Shown here: positions 35,434-45,976 of the stretch, piece after piece
How positions within the stretch are numbered: position 1 is the first letter of the stretch
Layout: each line of letters starts with the position of its first letter
DNA from: Lactifluus volemus
Taxonomy: Eukaryota > Basidiomycota > Agaricomycetes > Russulales > Russulaceae
Assembly (NCBI GenBank): GCA_022376515.1
Contig: WTXI01000130.1
Span: 40,056-104,055 of the forward strand
Length of the DNA: 64,000 nucleotides
Direction: 5' to 3'
Program-made: the position numbers and the translations under genes
The notes under the pieces: generated by a model
The model's database searches: none
The model's input: only the letters and a program-made list of their open reading frames with translations
What the model was told of the DNA's origin: nothing

Positions 35434-35896
35434 TGCTGGGGAATCCCAAATCGGAGGGGAGAAGGGCTGGCAGCCGAGAACGGCACGCAGCGCGCAAGGG
35501 GACCCTGAGACGGGACTGCCAACGCCCACGGCTCCCTGAGGGCCCGCCGGCGTGGACCACGCCTGCTCCTCGTTGGGGGTGGGCGCCCACAGCCGCCGTC
35601 ACGATACCATTCATCTTCTACATATAGACCCTTTTCTTTACCTTAGCATAGTTAGTCCACCCCGAGCACATGGCAAATGCCCACCTCGTGCACACTAAGA
35701 TCGAGCGGCCGTCTTGGCACTAAATTCATTCAGTCCGTAGTACACACACTAGACTACATAAATACCAAAATACGAGACTGGGGGAGCAGCGACGCGTTCC
35801 GCATCCTTTTCTTCGTGTGTGACCTCGCCCTCCGCTCGTTCCGCTCTCGCGCGCGTACTCGTTTCGCCGCGTCTCCACTTTCATTTTTCGACACCA
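35434..35896 (+). repeat. 5' LTR of the Copia element
   Basis: Starts TGCTGGGG, ends GACACCA. The long Copia frame is already open inside it from an ATG at 35677. Confidence 0.95.
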
Positions 35897-35908
35897 GGTT
35901 ATGGGCCC
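35897..35908 (+). promoter_or_regulatory. Copia primer-binding site, half-tRNA type
   Basis: GGTTATGGGCCC directly follows the 5' LTR. Its reverse complement, GGGCCCATAACC, looks like the anticodon arm of initiator tRNA-Met (anticodon CAU), not the tRNA 3' end. This fits priming by a cleaved 5' half of initiator tRNA, as known for Drosophila copia and yeast Ty5. Confidence 0.7.
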
Positions 35909-35982
35909 TGCTGTTGCACTCTAAAATCAGTACGAGATCACACAAAAGTCCAAAAAACACTTACACTCTTTCCTTTTCACAA

Positions 35983-38900
35983 ATGGTTGAAATCCAAAAT
36001 TCTAAAATCACCCAGCTTGCAGCAGATGGATCCAACTGGGAAAACTACAGAGACAGAATGGTCCTGATAATCAAGTCCCACAAATGGAAAGACCACCTAA
36101 CGAACGACTCACCGACGAAGCGATATATCGATGGCGGCACAATTGGCGGCGTAGCGCCGCTCGAACGATGGGAAGACGACGAGGCCGCGCTCATGAATCT
36201 GATCGCGTCGTCGATCCCCGATTCGGCCTTCAACAGAATAAAAGACAAATCGAATGCGAAGGAGGCATGGGAGGCACTAAAGGATCTCCACGAAAAACGA
36301 TCGCCGATGGTCGCGATCGAACTCCGATGGCGCATCGGTAACATCAGATGCACAGACGACGAAAATCTTCGAACTCATTTCGAAAAGCTGCAGGAAATGA
36401 AGGAAAAATTAGCATCCCTGGGAAGTAACATTTCAGACCTGGAATTCGCTTACATCTTACTCTGGTCGCTTCCCCCTTCATACCAAGGAATCATCAGTGC
36501 TATAAATGCTTCCGCCGACTTCGCGAAGGCGACCATTGCGCCCGCGAACGTGATTCGACTCGCGCTGGACGAATACGACCGCCTCGAGGGGGACAAGCCG
36601 CAGCAAGACGCGGACGAAGCGTTCGCCGCGTCCTCCCAAGGACGAAGAGGAAGAGGAAACCGACGAGACATCGAATGCTACAACTGCAAAAAACGAGGCC
36701 ACACTAAAGCCGAGTGTTGGGCGAAAGGCGGCGGTCAAGAAGGCCAATGGCCAAACCGCGGAGACAGAAACGCGAACGCGAATAGCGCAGCGTCGACGAA
36801 CGAGCAGGCCGATATCGAAGCCTGGGCAGCAATTGAAGAGGTACCCGACGAGTCAGCAGCCGCCGCGAGCGCATCGCGAGACGCACCTCCCGAAACGGAG
36901 CTATACGACTCCGGGGCCTCCACCCACATGTCCCCCTTCCGTGAGAAGTTCACATCGTATCGAGAAATCCCGCCGCGTGCGATAATCGCGGCCGATAAAC
37001 GGATATTCCATGCCATAGGAATCGGGGACCTCAGGATAGAGGTCCCTCATGGGGAGTCTTCCACTCCAGTTATTTTGCGAGAAGTCCTTCATGCTCCTGA
37101 TATGGCTATGACCATAGTGTCAATCTCCCGCATCACAAAGCTAGGAAACTCAGTTACCTTCGAAAAAGAACACTGCACCATCAAAAACGCGAAGGGAAAA
37201 GTTGTCGGCACCATCAAAGCGAGCGCGAGCGGACTTTACAAAGTCGAACATCGCGTGACAGCCTCAGCCGCAGTCACACTCGAACGCGTCACACTTTCCG
37301 CGCTCCACCGTCGTCTGGGCCACGTCAGCGTGGATACCCTCCGTTCTCTCATCCGACATGGCTCCATCGAGGGCATCGATCTTATTGATGAAGGCTCATC
37401 CTTCACCTGTGATTCTTGTGACTATGCTAAGACAACTAGAAAGGTGATCAAACCAGAAAGACAAGCTCCACCCTCAACCTTCTTTGGTGAAGAAATTCAT
37501 TCTGATGTGTGGGGACCATCACCAATCACCAGCATGGGTGGGAAGCACTATTATATCACTTTCACTGACGACTACTCTCGCTACACCTGGGCCAGAACCC
37601 TCAAAGCCAAGTCCGAGGCCTTCGAGGCCTACAAATCGTTCGCTGCGTGGGCGCGCACGCAGCACGGCGTGACGATCCGCCGTTTTCGCTCCGACCGCGG
37701 AGGCGAGTACACCAGCAACAAACTCAAGGACTTCCTCCAAGAGCAGGGGACGGAACAACGGCTCACAACCCACGACACCCCGCAGCACAACGGGACCGCG
37801 GAGTCGCTCAACCGGCGTCTCCTAGAACGCATCCGAGCGGCACTCCACCACTCCGGACTCCCTAAAACCCTCTGGGGAGAGGCCCTCCATCACTCTATCT
37901 GGCTGAAAAATCGCTCATCGACCCGCGCGCTGGGCGCGATCACCCCATATGAGCGTCTCCACGGGCACAAGCCGAACCTAGCCGGCATTCCCGAATGGGG
38001 CCAGCGCGTCTGGGTTCGTAACCTCAAGGGGTCCAAGCTGGATGCCCGAGGCCTTCCAGCACGTTGGGTGGGCTATGACAAGGAGAGCACCCATGCCCAC
38101 AGAATCTACTGGCCAGAGAAGCACTCCTTATCTGTTGAGAGAGATGTTAAGTTCACCACAAACACAGTCACTGTATACACCCCCTCAACCCCTCAAACTC
38201 AAGTACAAATCCAACCTCAAATCCCCACTCCGAAAATTCAGCCCTCCGGCACCGGAACGACGCAGCCGACGCCTCAAGCGCCGCAGCCCGACGCCGACGC
38301 TCCCGACGCAGATCCGATCCCGGAGATGCCAGACGAAGACGATCCGAACCCAGTGGCGGATGACGACTACGTCATCCCGTCACCAATAACGCCGCCGGAA
38401 CCAGCACCAGCACTGCCGCATCAGCCGCCCCCAGCACCACGCAAGCAAAAGCCGCCGCCGCCACCGCGAACTGAGCCGCCGCGCCGATCGGCACGGATTG
38501 CCAAAATGTCGCAGGATGGGCAAACCACCAGCACACAGGAGGCCCCTGAAATCAGCCTCCGAGGGCACGCGCGCCGGGTGACATTCTCCCAGCGCGGAAC
38601 AGACTCAGCTAACGAGTCTTTTGCCACAGCCCCAGAAGAACCAAGCTATGCCGAAATGGCATTCCATGCCGAAATCGAGATCGACACGACGATGGCAGCG
38701 GCCGCGCACGACGCAAACGATGACCCGCACTCCGTCTCCGAGGCGCGATCTCGCCCCGATTGGCCTGAGTGGCAACGGGCGATGGAGCGCGAAATCGAAA
38801 CCCTTGAGCGCGCCGGCACTTGGGAAACAGTCCCACGCCCTGCAGGTAAAAACATAGTGGGTAGCAAATGGGTTTTTCGACTTAAGCGCAAGGCGGACGG

Positions 38901-40371
38901 ATCAATCGATAAATACAAGGCACGACTCGTCGCGCGCGGATTCACGCAGATCTACGGTGTCGATTACTTTGACACTTTCTCACCCGTCGCGAAGCTGGCG
39001 AGCATCCGCATTATTCTCGCGATCGCCGCGCGACTCGATTGGGATGTCGACACCTTCGACTTCAACAGTGCTTTCCTAAATGGGGAGCTAGGGGACGATG
39101 AGGAGATTTACATGCAGGAACCCCCGGGTTTCGAGGAGGGCAGCATTTATGTAAAAAGGCTGCGAAAATCCCTCTATGGGCTCAAGCAGGCCGGGCGCCG
39201 CTGGTACGACACGCTCACGCGTGCGCTCAGCGATCTGGGCCTCTGCGTCACGCAGGCCGATCCGGGCGTGTTTCGAGCGCAGGTAAAGGACGATGTCCTG
39301 ATCCTAGCAGTCCATGTCGACGACTGCATCATCACCAGTAGCTCAAGTGAGTTGATGCGACGCTACAAGAAGGCCCTCAACGCGCGGTATGCCCTCACTG
39401 ACCTAGGACCGATACACTGGCTCCTCGGAATCCGAGTCACCCAAGATCGCGCAACACGCACGATCTCCCTCTGCCAGTCAACCTACATCGAATCCATTGT
39501 TGCACGCTATGGCCTGGCTGATGCCAAGGCCCAGAGCTCACCTATGATCCCCAATGTATCCTACTCAAAAGATGATAGCCCCACTGATGAAGCTGCAGCC
39601 GCGCGCATGAGGAAGACCCCATATCGGGAAGCGATCGGCAGTCTGATGTACGCAGCCATAGCCACACGCCCCGACATCGCTTTTGCAGTCTCAACGCTCT
39701 CGCAATTCCTCGATAATCCGGGGGAGCTGCACTGGGACGCGGTAAAGCACGTCCTGCGCTACCTGTCGGGCACGCGGCACCACGAACTCACTTACGGCAG
39801 TGAGCAGCATGACCTCCTGGGGTACACGGACGCGGACGGCGCATCGCAGCCACACCGCCACGCGATCTCCGGATACGCATTCCTTATCGATGGAGGGGCG
39901 ATCTCCTGGCGATCCCGTAAACAAGAAATCGTAACCTTATCAACCGCGGAAGCAGAGTACGTGGCGGCGACCCATGCGGCAAAAGAGGCAGCATGGCTTC
40001 GCCGCCTCAAAGGAGAGTTGCTAACTCCTCTCGTAACTCCAATTATGATCTACTGTGACAATCAGGCAGCCCTCAAACTTGCTACTGATGACAATTACCG
40101 AGCCAGGACCAAACACATTGATATCCGCTATCACTATATTCGACAAGTTATCAGTGCGGGGGAGATCTCGATCACCTATTGCCCCACAGATGACATGACC
40201 GCGGACATACTCACGAAGGCGCTCCCGGCCTGGAAGATCGCGCGCCACATCGCTGGACTTGGAATCACCCTAGGCCCGACGGCGCTCGCGGGGGAGTGCT
40301 GGGGAATCCCAAATCGGAGGGGAGAAGGGCTGGCAGCCGAGAACGGCACGCAGCGCGCAAGGGGACCCTGA
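35983..40371 (+). CDS. gag-pol: Copia Gag-Pol polyprotein
   Basis: 1462 codons from the ATG at 35983 (MVEIQNSKI); the frame also runs back to an ATG at 35677 in the LTR. Order: Gag domain (about residues 1-200), CCHC zinc knuckle CYNCKKRGHTKAECW (about nt 36676-36720), aspartic protease LYDSGASTHM (about 36900-36930), pre-integrase and HHCC zinc segment (about 37300-37430), integrase core (SDVWGP, DDYSRYTW, FRSDRGGEY, PQHNGTAE), a Pro-rich linker, reverse transcriptase (WVFRLK, FLNGEL, catalytic VDD near 39320) and RNase H (YTDADGA, STAEAEYVA). The order protease-integrase-RT-RNase H defines Ty1/Copia. No internal stop. The stop codon (40369-40371) lies 73 bases inside the 3' LTR. Confidence 0.96.
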   Translation: MVEIQNSKITQLAADGSNWENYRDRMVLIIKSHKWKDHLTNDSPTKRYIDGGTIGGVAPLERWEDDEAALMNLIASSIPDSAFNRIKDKSNAKEAWEALKDLHEKRSPMVAIELRWRIGNIRCTDDENLRTHFEKLQEMKEKLASLGSNISDLEFAYILLWSLPPSYQGIISAINASADFAKATIAPANVIRLALDEYDRLEGDKPQQDADEAFAASSQGRRGRGNRRDIECYNCKKRGHTKAECWAKGGGQEGQWPNRGDRNANANSAASTNEQADIEAWAAIEEVPDESAAAASASRDAPPETELYDSGASTHMSPFREKFTSYREIPPRAIIAADKRIFHAIGIGDLRIEVPHGESSTPVILREVLHAPDMAMTIVSISRITKLGNSVTFEKEHCTIKNAKGKVVGTIKASASGLYKVEHRVTASAAVTLERVTLSALHRRLGHVSVDTLRSLIRHGSIEGIDLIDEGSSFTCDSCDYAKTTRKVIKPERQAPPSTFFGEEIHSDVWGPSPITSMGGKHYYITFTDDYSRYTWARTLKAKSEAFEAYKSFAAWARTQHGVTIRRFRSDRGGEYTSNKLKDFLQEQGTEQRLTTHDTPQHNGTAESLNRRLLERIRAALHHSGLPKTLWGEALHHSIWLKNRSSTRALGAITPYERLHGHKPNLAGIPEWGQRVWVRNLKGSKLDARGLPARWVGYDKESTHAHRIYWPEKHSLSVERDVKFTTNTVTVYTPSTPQTQVQIQPQIPTPKIQPSGTGTTQPTPQAPQPDADAPDADPIPEMPDEDDPNPVADDDYVIPSPITPPEPAPALPHQPPPAPRKQKPPPPPRTEPPRRSARIAKMSQDGQTTSTQEAPEISLRGHARRVTFSQRGTDSANESFATAPEEPSYAEMAFHAEIEIDTTMAAAAHDANDDPHSVSEARSRPDWPEWQRAMEREIETLERAGTWETVPRPAGKNIVGSKWVFRLKRKADGSIDKYKARLVARGFTQIYGVDYFDTFSPVAKLASIRIILAIAARLDWDVDTFDFNSAFLNGELGDDEEIYMQEPPGFEEGSIYVKRLRKSLYGLKQAGRRWYDTLTRALSDLGLCVTQADPGVFRAQVKDDVLILAVHVDDCIITSSSSELMRRYKKALNARYALTDLGPIHWLLGIRVTQDRATRTISLCQSTYIESIVARYGLADAKAQSSPMIPNVSYSKDDSPTDEAAAARMRKTPYREAIGSLMYAAIATRPDIAFAVSTLSQFLDNPGELHWDAVKHVLRYLSGTRHHELTYGSEQHDLLGYTDADGASQPHRHAISGYAFLIDGGAISWRSRKQEIVTLSTAEAEYVAATHAAKEAAWLRRLKGELLTPLVTPIMIYCDNQAALKLATDDNYRARTKHIDIRYHYIRQVISAGEISITYCPTDDMTADILTKALPAWKIARHIAGLGITLGPTALAGECWGIPNRRGEGLAAENGTQRARGP

Positions 40372-40757
40372 GACGGGACTGCCAACGCCCACGGCTCCCT
40401 GAGGGCCCGCCGGCGTGGACCACGCCTGCTCCTCGTTGGGGGTGGGCGCCCACAGCCGCCGTCACGATACCATTCATCTTCTACATATAGACCCTTTTCT
40501 TTACCTAGCATAGTTAGTCCACCCCGAGCACATGGCAAATGCCCACCTCGTGCACACTAAGATCGAGCGGCCGTCTTGGCACTAAATTCATTCAGTCCGT
40601 AGTACACACACTAGACTACATAAATACCAAAATACGAGACTGGGGAGCAGCGACGCGTTCCGCATCCTTTTCTTCGTGTGTGACCTCGCCCTCCGCTCGT
40701 TCCGCTCTCGCGCGCGTACTCGTTTCGCCGCGTCTCCACTTTCATTTTTCGACACCA
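40297..40757 (+). repeat. 3' LTR of the Copia element
   Basis: Same ends as the 5' LTR and preceded by a GCGGGGGAG polypurine tract (40288-40296). It contains an ATG at 40539 whose frame reads through the LTR end into the ankyrin part of the broken STAND gene. Confidence 0.95.
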
Positions 40758-42092
40758 CATATTCCACTTGTTTCTGCACAAACGACTCTTGCGCAGGCTT
40801 GCTTGGCGGTCTTGCTCCGATTGGATGAACACGTTGACAGAGACAGCATTAAAAGCTTCCCACTGGCTAGATATGCCGCCGATTACTGGGTCAAGCATGC
40901 CCAGTTCGAGAATGTTTCGTCACGGATTAAGGATGCGATAGAACGTCTGTTTGACGTGGACAAGCCACACTATGCAACTTGGCTATGGATACATGATCCA
41001 GATCAATGGCTCGGGATTTGGGGGTCCATGATTACGTTGTGCCCAGAGAAACCCAAAGCACCACCTCTATACTACGCTGCACGACTCGGCTTTCTAGACT
41101 TGGTAAAATATCTGATCACAAAATATCCAGAGGACTTGAACGACAAGGGCGGCTCCCGTGGGACCCCGCTGCATGCCGCATTGTGGGAAAAACACGACGA
41201 AGTTTCAATCTTTCTCCTTTCACATGTCACTGAGGTGAACGCCAGAAATAACATCGGCCTCACTCCGCTGCACATATCGGCAACTCTTGGACACCTCGAG
41301 TTTTCTCGAATGCTACTTGAGCGCAATGCCGAAGTCAATGCCCGAGCCGACGATGGTTCCACTCCGCTGTACCATACAGTGAGTAGAGGAAATCTCGAGC
41401 TGGCTCAAATACTACTTGAGCACAATGCCGACGCCAATGTCCAACGCGATCACCGTACGACTCCGCTACACCTGGCGGCCTATCAGGGTAACCTCGAGTT
41501 ATCTCGAATACTACTTGAGCATAATGCTCAAGTCAATGCCCAAAACCATAGTTGTTCGACCCCACTGCACGAGGCTACAATGGCGCTGCGGGAGAACCCG
41601 GAGTTGGTCCGAATGCTAGTCGAACACAATGCCGACGTCCACGCCCGAGACAGTAAACATGGTTTCACTCCGCTACATATTGCGGTGACCAGTAGACACA
41701 TCAAATCAGCTCGAATTCTACTCGAGCACAATGCTGAAGTCGATGCTCGTGAAGAAAAGGGGGGTTGGACCCTGCTGCACGGGATGGCGTCTGATGGACA
41801 AATTGAGTTGGCTCAAATGCTACTCGAGTACAATGCCGAGATCAATGCCCGATCCGTTCATGGTTGTACTCCGCTGCACGTGGCAGCATACCGAGGACAC
41901 ACCAACATGGCTCGATTGCTATTCGAGCACCATGCAGAAGTAAACGCTCCGGATAACAACGGGTTGGTCCCATTGCATTATGCATCTAGCGGGGGCAGCT
42001 TGAAGTCGTGCGGTTTTATTACTGGATTATGGCGCGGATCTGCACGCGTGCGACCATTCAGGCAACACCCCATCTCAGGTAGCTTCAGCTGA
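40539..42092 (+). CDS. Possible LTR-ankyrin fusion ORF
   Basis: 517 codons. The first 73 are encoded by the 3' LTR (MPTSCTLRSS...), then the frame enters the STAND gene at HIPLVSAQTTLAQ and covers the linker and about nine ankyrin repeats. The fusion depends on the LTR having four Gs at 40642-40645; the 5' LTR has five at the matching place (35780-35784) and would be out of frame. An ATATAG element lies upstream (about 40484). Whether it is transcribed is unknown. Confidence 0.4.
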   Translation: MPTSCTLRSSGRLGTKFIQSVVHTLDYINTKIRDWGAATRSASFSSCVTSPSARSALARVLVSPRLHFHFSTPHIPLVSAQTTLAQACLAVLLRLDEHVDRDSIKSFPLARYAADYWVKHAQFENVSSRIKDAIERLFDVDKPHYATWLWIHDPDQWLGIWGSMITLCPEKPKAPPLYYAARLGFLDLVKYLITKYPEDLNDKGGSRGTPLHAALWEKHDEVSIFLLSHVTEVNARNNIGLTPLHISATLGHLEFSRMLLERNAEVNARADDGSTPLYHTVSRGNLELAQILLEHNADANVQRDHRTTPLHLAAYQGNLELSRILLEHNAQVNAQNHSCSTPLHEATMALRENPELVRMLVEHNADVHARDSKHGFTPLHIAVTSRHIKSARILLEHNAEVDAREEKGGWTLLHGMASDGQIELAQMLLEYNAEINARSVHGCTPLHVAAYRGHTNMARLLFEHHAEVNAPDNNGLVPLHYASSGGSLKSCGFITGLWRGSARVRPFRQHPISGSFS

Positions 42093-42535
42093 GAGGCGGA
42101 AGAGATTGTACGAGTTTTGTCTCAGTACGCAGCCGAGCAGTAGTAGTAGAGCATGACCCGCAGTACAATTGGGTATTTGTGGGGAAAGTCATACTAGTAC
42201 CAGGCTCGGCGTGCCCGAGGTGGTGGGCCCAGCCAAACTGAATTGACGCAAAGTCGCCATAATCATAACATGACGGATAGGGAAACACTGGAAAGATAAT
42301 AATGGGTTCAGCCGGGCCGACAACATACAATCAGAACCTATTACACGGGTGGCACAGCAAAAAAATGTTACAAGACTATTCGGTACCAGTCCGAGTCGCT
42401 CTGAATCAGGCTACGGCGTCATCAGTCTAGCACCCATCCTTACCTTTCAGGGCCGCTGTCACAAGTTCATTGGCCCAACGTTGTCCATTGAGCGGTTGCC
42501 TACTAGTAAGCCAATAGTACCAAGAGTACTACAGT
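42093..42535. other. 3' flank of the STAND gene
   Basis: The first ~60 bases still encode, in another frame, the usual Ser-rich C-terminal tail of the STAND gene (to about 42155). The rest has no recognised feature. Confidence 0.45.
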
Positions 42536-45500
42536 AGTAGTATAATCATGATGCATCTGAGTCACCTGTGATGGCCGGTGCTAGGTTAATCCTTACTGCC
42601 AGTGAACATTCTACACTATTATAATGCGCCCACAAATATTGGGCCTGAGAGTTGTGCTTGGCCTTATTCAAGTTGGCACATCTGGGCATGCCATTATCGT
42701 AGCCCTAGCCTTAGCCTCCATCTCGTGTACACCAAATGACAACATAAGCTGTTGGGCAAAACAGAAAACAGAGTTGAAATTTCAAGAAATCCAGTGTTCA
42801 TACGAGTACGAATACGCATCATAATAAACTGACCTCCATCAAGCCACGGAACAAAACTTACTACCGTCGAACAACCGGTAGGGATTCCACACCCCTTAGA
42901 TCGGATACAGCAACGACATATTCGCCATGAGGCTCAAAGGATCAGTGCGATAGTTATCGGCACCAATGACCATGGGGAAAAACGTGCTGTCTTGGAAGAT
43001 GACTGCCTTGGGGTTCCGAGGGTCCCACTTAGGCCATGGGATCCCGAGGCCAAGGTCGCCGTTGGGGTCGAGGTTATTGGTGAAACGGATAACGTAGTCC
43101 CTTAATTCTCCAGGCCCGAATGAGTCAACGAGGTCGGTCGCGTGGGCCTGGAAGCGAGTCATTAGCCGTTGTCGGTACATCGAAGGGTTGGAAACTCCAC
43201 CCACACTTCCGGTGAAAGGGATCTCCTTTGAACGCTCATAGACTTTGAAAGGTTATTAGCGGCCGGTAGCACAATCTCACATCACTGAAGACATACCAAA
43301 TCCCCATGAATTCTGTTTCGTGGCCCTATGATTCAAGACAACCGACGTGGGCCGTGGAACATGAAGTCACCCTGAAGAGCAGCAGTACGTTTGAATTGTG
43401 CACCTAGCAATCATGATCAACTTCGTTTTATACCACCTCAGAAGGCGACCGTACTAAGTACATTCTTGAGCCCAGTATGAAAGGGACTGCCAGCCCTTTG
43501 GTCATCCGGATAGTACTTGAGGAGAAGGTCTATTTCTGAGTCTTTGGCTCTGGGCATCATGTAAAGCTTGAGGTATTCCTTCAAATCCGCGGTGGTCCTA
43601 TGAGAGCCATCAGCCGAACTTATAGATTACCGACCGCTGCTAACCACTCACGAGATATTAATGGTAGAAACTGAGAATAAGGTGCCCTCATCGTCACAGT
43701 TCCCTGGCTTGTAGATCAACTTTTGTTCTAAACTGCGACATCTGAACCCACCTGTGATCATAGGAACATTGGATACGTGGCCACGTATAACAGAATGTTG
43801 AGGAGGCTCCGTCAGGAACACCCATCGACACGAGGCAACCAGGCCGGCACGACTCCCTGAGGGGGCGAATGCGCCAAATCATTCAAGGACAGTATGAAAA
43901 CTGCTCTTACCTGGTACGCAAAGAAGTTTGGTGACTCGTCCATCGCTTTCTTGAATGTATTATACGGAACTTCCCGGAGACAGTTCAGGGTATCGCTGGA
44001 GCCCTTACAGCCTGTCTTTTCAACCATCAAGTCATAATACTGTTGACCGTGTTCGATGTCGCCCACAGGGATTGGTCCCCCAGACTGCATGATGGCGCCA
44101 CGGAACAACCCCTGTTGATTTCCGTTGTTCGTCAGCATGTGCAAGGCCACCGAAATCGCGCCTGAGCCTTCTCCCCAGCTGCTCACATGTAAGTTGATGC
44201 GGCGGAGTGTGATAAGGGTGACTCACATCGTCACTTCGTGGGGTCACCACCGAACTCAGAGATGTAAGTTTGCACCCACCGCAACGCGAGGCGCTCTTGG
44301 GGGATATGAATGAATAAGCCTGGGTAAGAGTGTGAACGACTTACGATCTTGAAGGCCCAGATTCCCGATCTTCGCAGTTTTGACTTCTTTTCCGGGCATG
44401 AATCCAAAAGCTACCAGAGTAGAACATCAGGAATCGAGCACACCGAGGGGACATTACTCAGCATACCAGAGAGACTGACAAAGATTTCAGGGAAGCGTCC
44501 GACACATGAACGAAGAATCTTACCGGTAGTTCATGCTGACATACACAACCGGCTGCTTGAGATCGAGAGACCGAGAGACAATGCTCCCGCCATCGTACCT
44601 GCGAAGATCAACCTTGAGCTGCTGAGCGTGTTATAGGAGACAGAGTGGGGACATACGTAGCGGTTCCACCAATTTCAAACCCACCCCCGAAAATCCACTT
44701 GAATCAAAATGTACTTGAATATGACACCTGCAGCATGTTGAGGGTAAGAAGGGACGTACGACTACGACTGGAAGCTTGGAGCCGGGATCTGCATCTGTAG
44801 GCTTCACAACATTTATGGTTAAACCTCAAAAAACAGCTTAGCTCGGCCGGAGGGAGGTGACATATCCCTCACAGTCCTCGTCTGCCGGCGTTAAGCCCTC
44901 ATACAGTCGGTTCACAACCCTCCTGACGGCTTTGACCACTTGCGATTTGAGCCCGTTCGGAAGGGTCATAGGCTGTTGTGGGCATGACTTTCCAAATGCT
45001 TGAGCGTAATGCACGCCCTGATATGGCGGAAGCGGCTGAGGCTGCCGTAGACGCAGATCACCGATACTGTGTACGGGGTTTACCGAAAGTTACGTCGATT
45101 ACACCGAGAAAATACTGACGGCGGTTTTGCGAAAGGAATTCCCAGGAAGTGGTCGGTTGCTCCCTTGCGCACGCCAACAAAGTTCGCATCGTCGAGACGA
45201 ACTTCTGGGGTGGAGGCCGATTCAAGTTGCGATGCCGACTCGCCGTCGCACATCAGATCTGTGAGCACATGAGCGGTGGAGTCCTGTATTATGAATGGCT
45301 CCATAGGCGAGGCAAGAGCGGAGAGTACCCGCCCCGCTAAGAGGGCCAAAGTTGCGCATTTGCTAGCATGGCGAGTCACGGAACGATATCCCTCTTCGAG
45401 ACAATGCGTAGGGGAGCTTCGAGAGGTTATTTAGGATTATATATGCTCCCAGATTGACACAAGGAACGAACTTGAAAACGAGGGAAGGCAGAACACATTC

Positions 45501-45557
45501 AATTCGGAACAGGTTTGGCAATAATTCGGTTGGGATGTACCAGGAACATTACTATAG
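42536..45557. repeat. Tandem duplication, unit 1 (contains CE4)
   Basis: Matches 46201-49304 in the same orientation from the GTAGTATAAT segment before the esterase 3' end to the CCAGGAACATTACTATAG segment behind its promoter. Differences are scattered substitutions and small indels, for example a 50-base stretch present only in unit 2 near 46340. Confidence 0.85.
42896..45369 (-). pseudogene. Type-B carboxylesterase CE4, inactivated
   Basis: Paralogue of CE5. Compared with it there is a one-base loss right after the ATG at 45369 that destroys the signal-peptide frame, a one-base loss in the FGGDPTKV segment (about 44235) and a one-base loss in the PRVDGVF segment (about 43821). In addition, the nucleophile elbow reads GEGSG (about 44164-44178) instead of GESAG, removing the catalytic Ser. 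The C-terminus, by contrast, ends normally (NMSLLYPI, TAA 42896-42898). The 8-nt microexon is at 44467-44474. A non-functional copy. Confidence 0.85.
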
Positions 45558-45976
45558 CGAGAGGCTGTGTCGAGGCCATACGATACCCACTTCAAAACTA
45601 GTACACTTTAGATACTCTTATACTACAGTAAATACGTTACAGCCCCTTCTGATCAGTGATCACTCCAAATTTTTCACCCATTTTTGTTCAATCACACGAA
45701 ATTTAGCCTACAGAATCTGGTACCATGTGTGACCATATTCTGTCCTTTTTTTTTTTTGGTAGAAATTGTAGTGTGTGGCGAAATAAGAAAAAACAGCGTA
45801 TTTGTCATGCCTGCCTTGTGTCGGAGTTTACAATATTTCCAAATGGCATGCTTAGCGCTTGCAACAGCCAATCAGAGCCTCAAATATGACGTGCATAGTG
45901 CAGCTGATCAGGAAGGGGGTCTAGAGAGGGTACTGTATGTAGGCTACGTTTGTATTAGCTACTTAGAAAAGTTAGT
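45558..45976. other. Spacer between the duplicated esterase units
   Basis: About 420 bases, AT-rich, with a 12-base poly-T run at about 45746-45758. Nothing coding. It may include the poorly preserved outer part of the neighbouring LTR remnant. Confidence 0.35.

Larger units (their letters stand above)
35434..40757 (+). mobile_element. Complete Ty1/Copia retrotransposon inserted in the STAND gene
   Basis: LTRs at 35434-35896 (463 bp) and 40297-40757 (461 bp) differ by only two single-base indels. Flanks carry the 5-bp target duplication CATAT (35429-35433 and 40758-40762). One long ORF lies between. Near-identity of the LTRs and the intact ORF mean a very recent insertion, probably from an active family. 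It has the same orientation as the host gene. Confidence 0.97.
33158..42092 (+). pseudogene. STAND/NLR-like gene (Goodbye-NACHT-ankyrin) split by a Copia element
   Basis: Upstream part 33158-35433: Goodbye-type N-terminal domain (NFQSIFDDAVKVY to ITHNIERL, over three or four short introns), then a NACHT NTPase with Walker A GKPGSGKSVIW (split by an intron near 34205-34265), Walker B IIIDALDECP (about 34614-34643) and the downstream winged-helix-like part (LPKSLDETYLRIL to FSHFSVKAFLTS). Downstream part 40763-42092: linker and about nine ankyrin repeats. The retrotransposon sits between the residues C-Y-H and I-P-L; removing it and one CATAT target copy would leave the frame continuous, so the gene was intact until insertion. 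The last ankyrin repeat also shows small indels and ends early at 42092. Such proteins are thought to act in fungal self/non-self recognition and programmed cell death. Confidence 0.88.
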
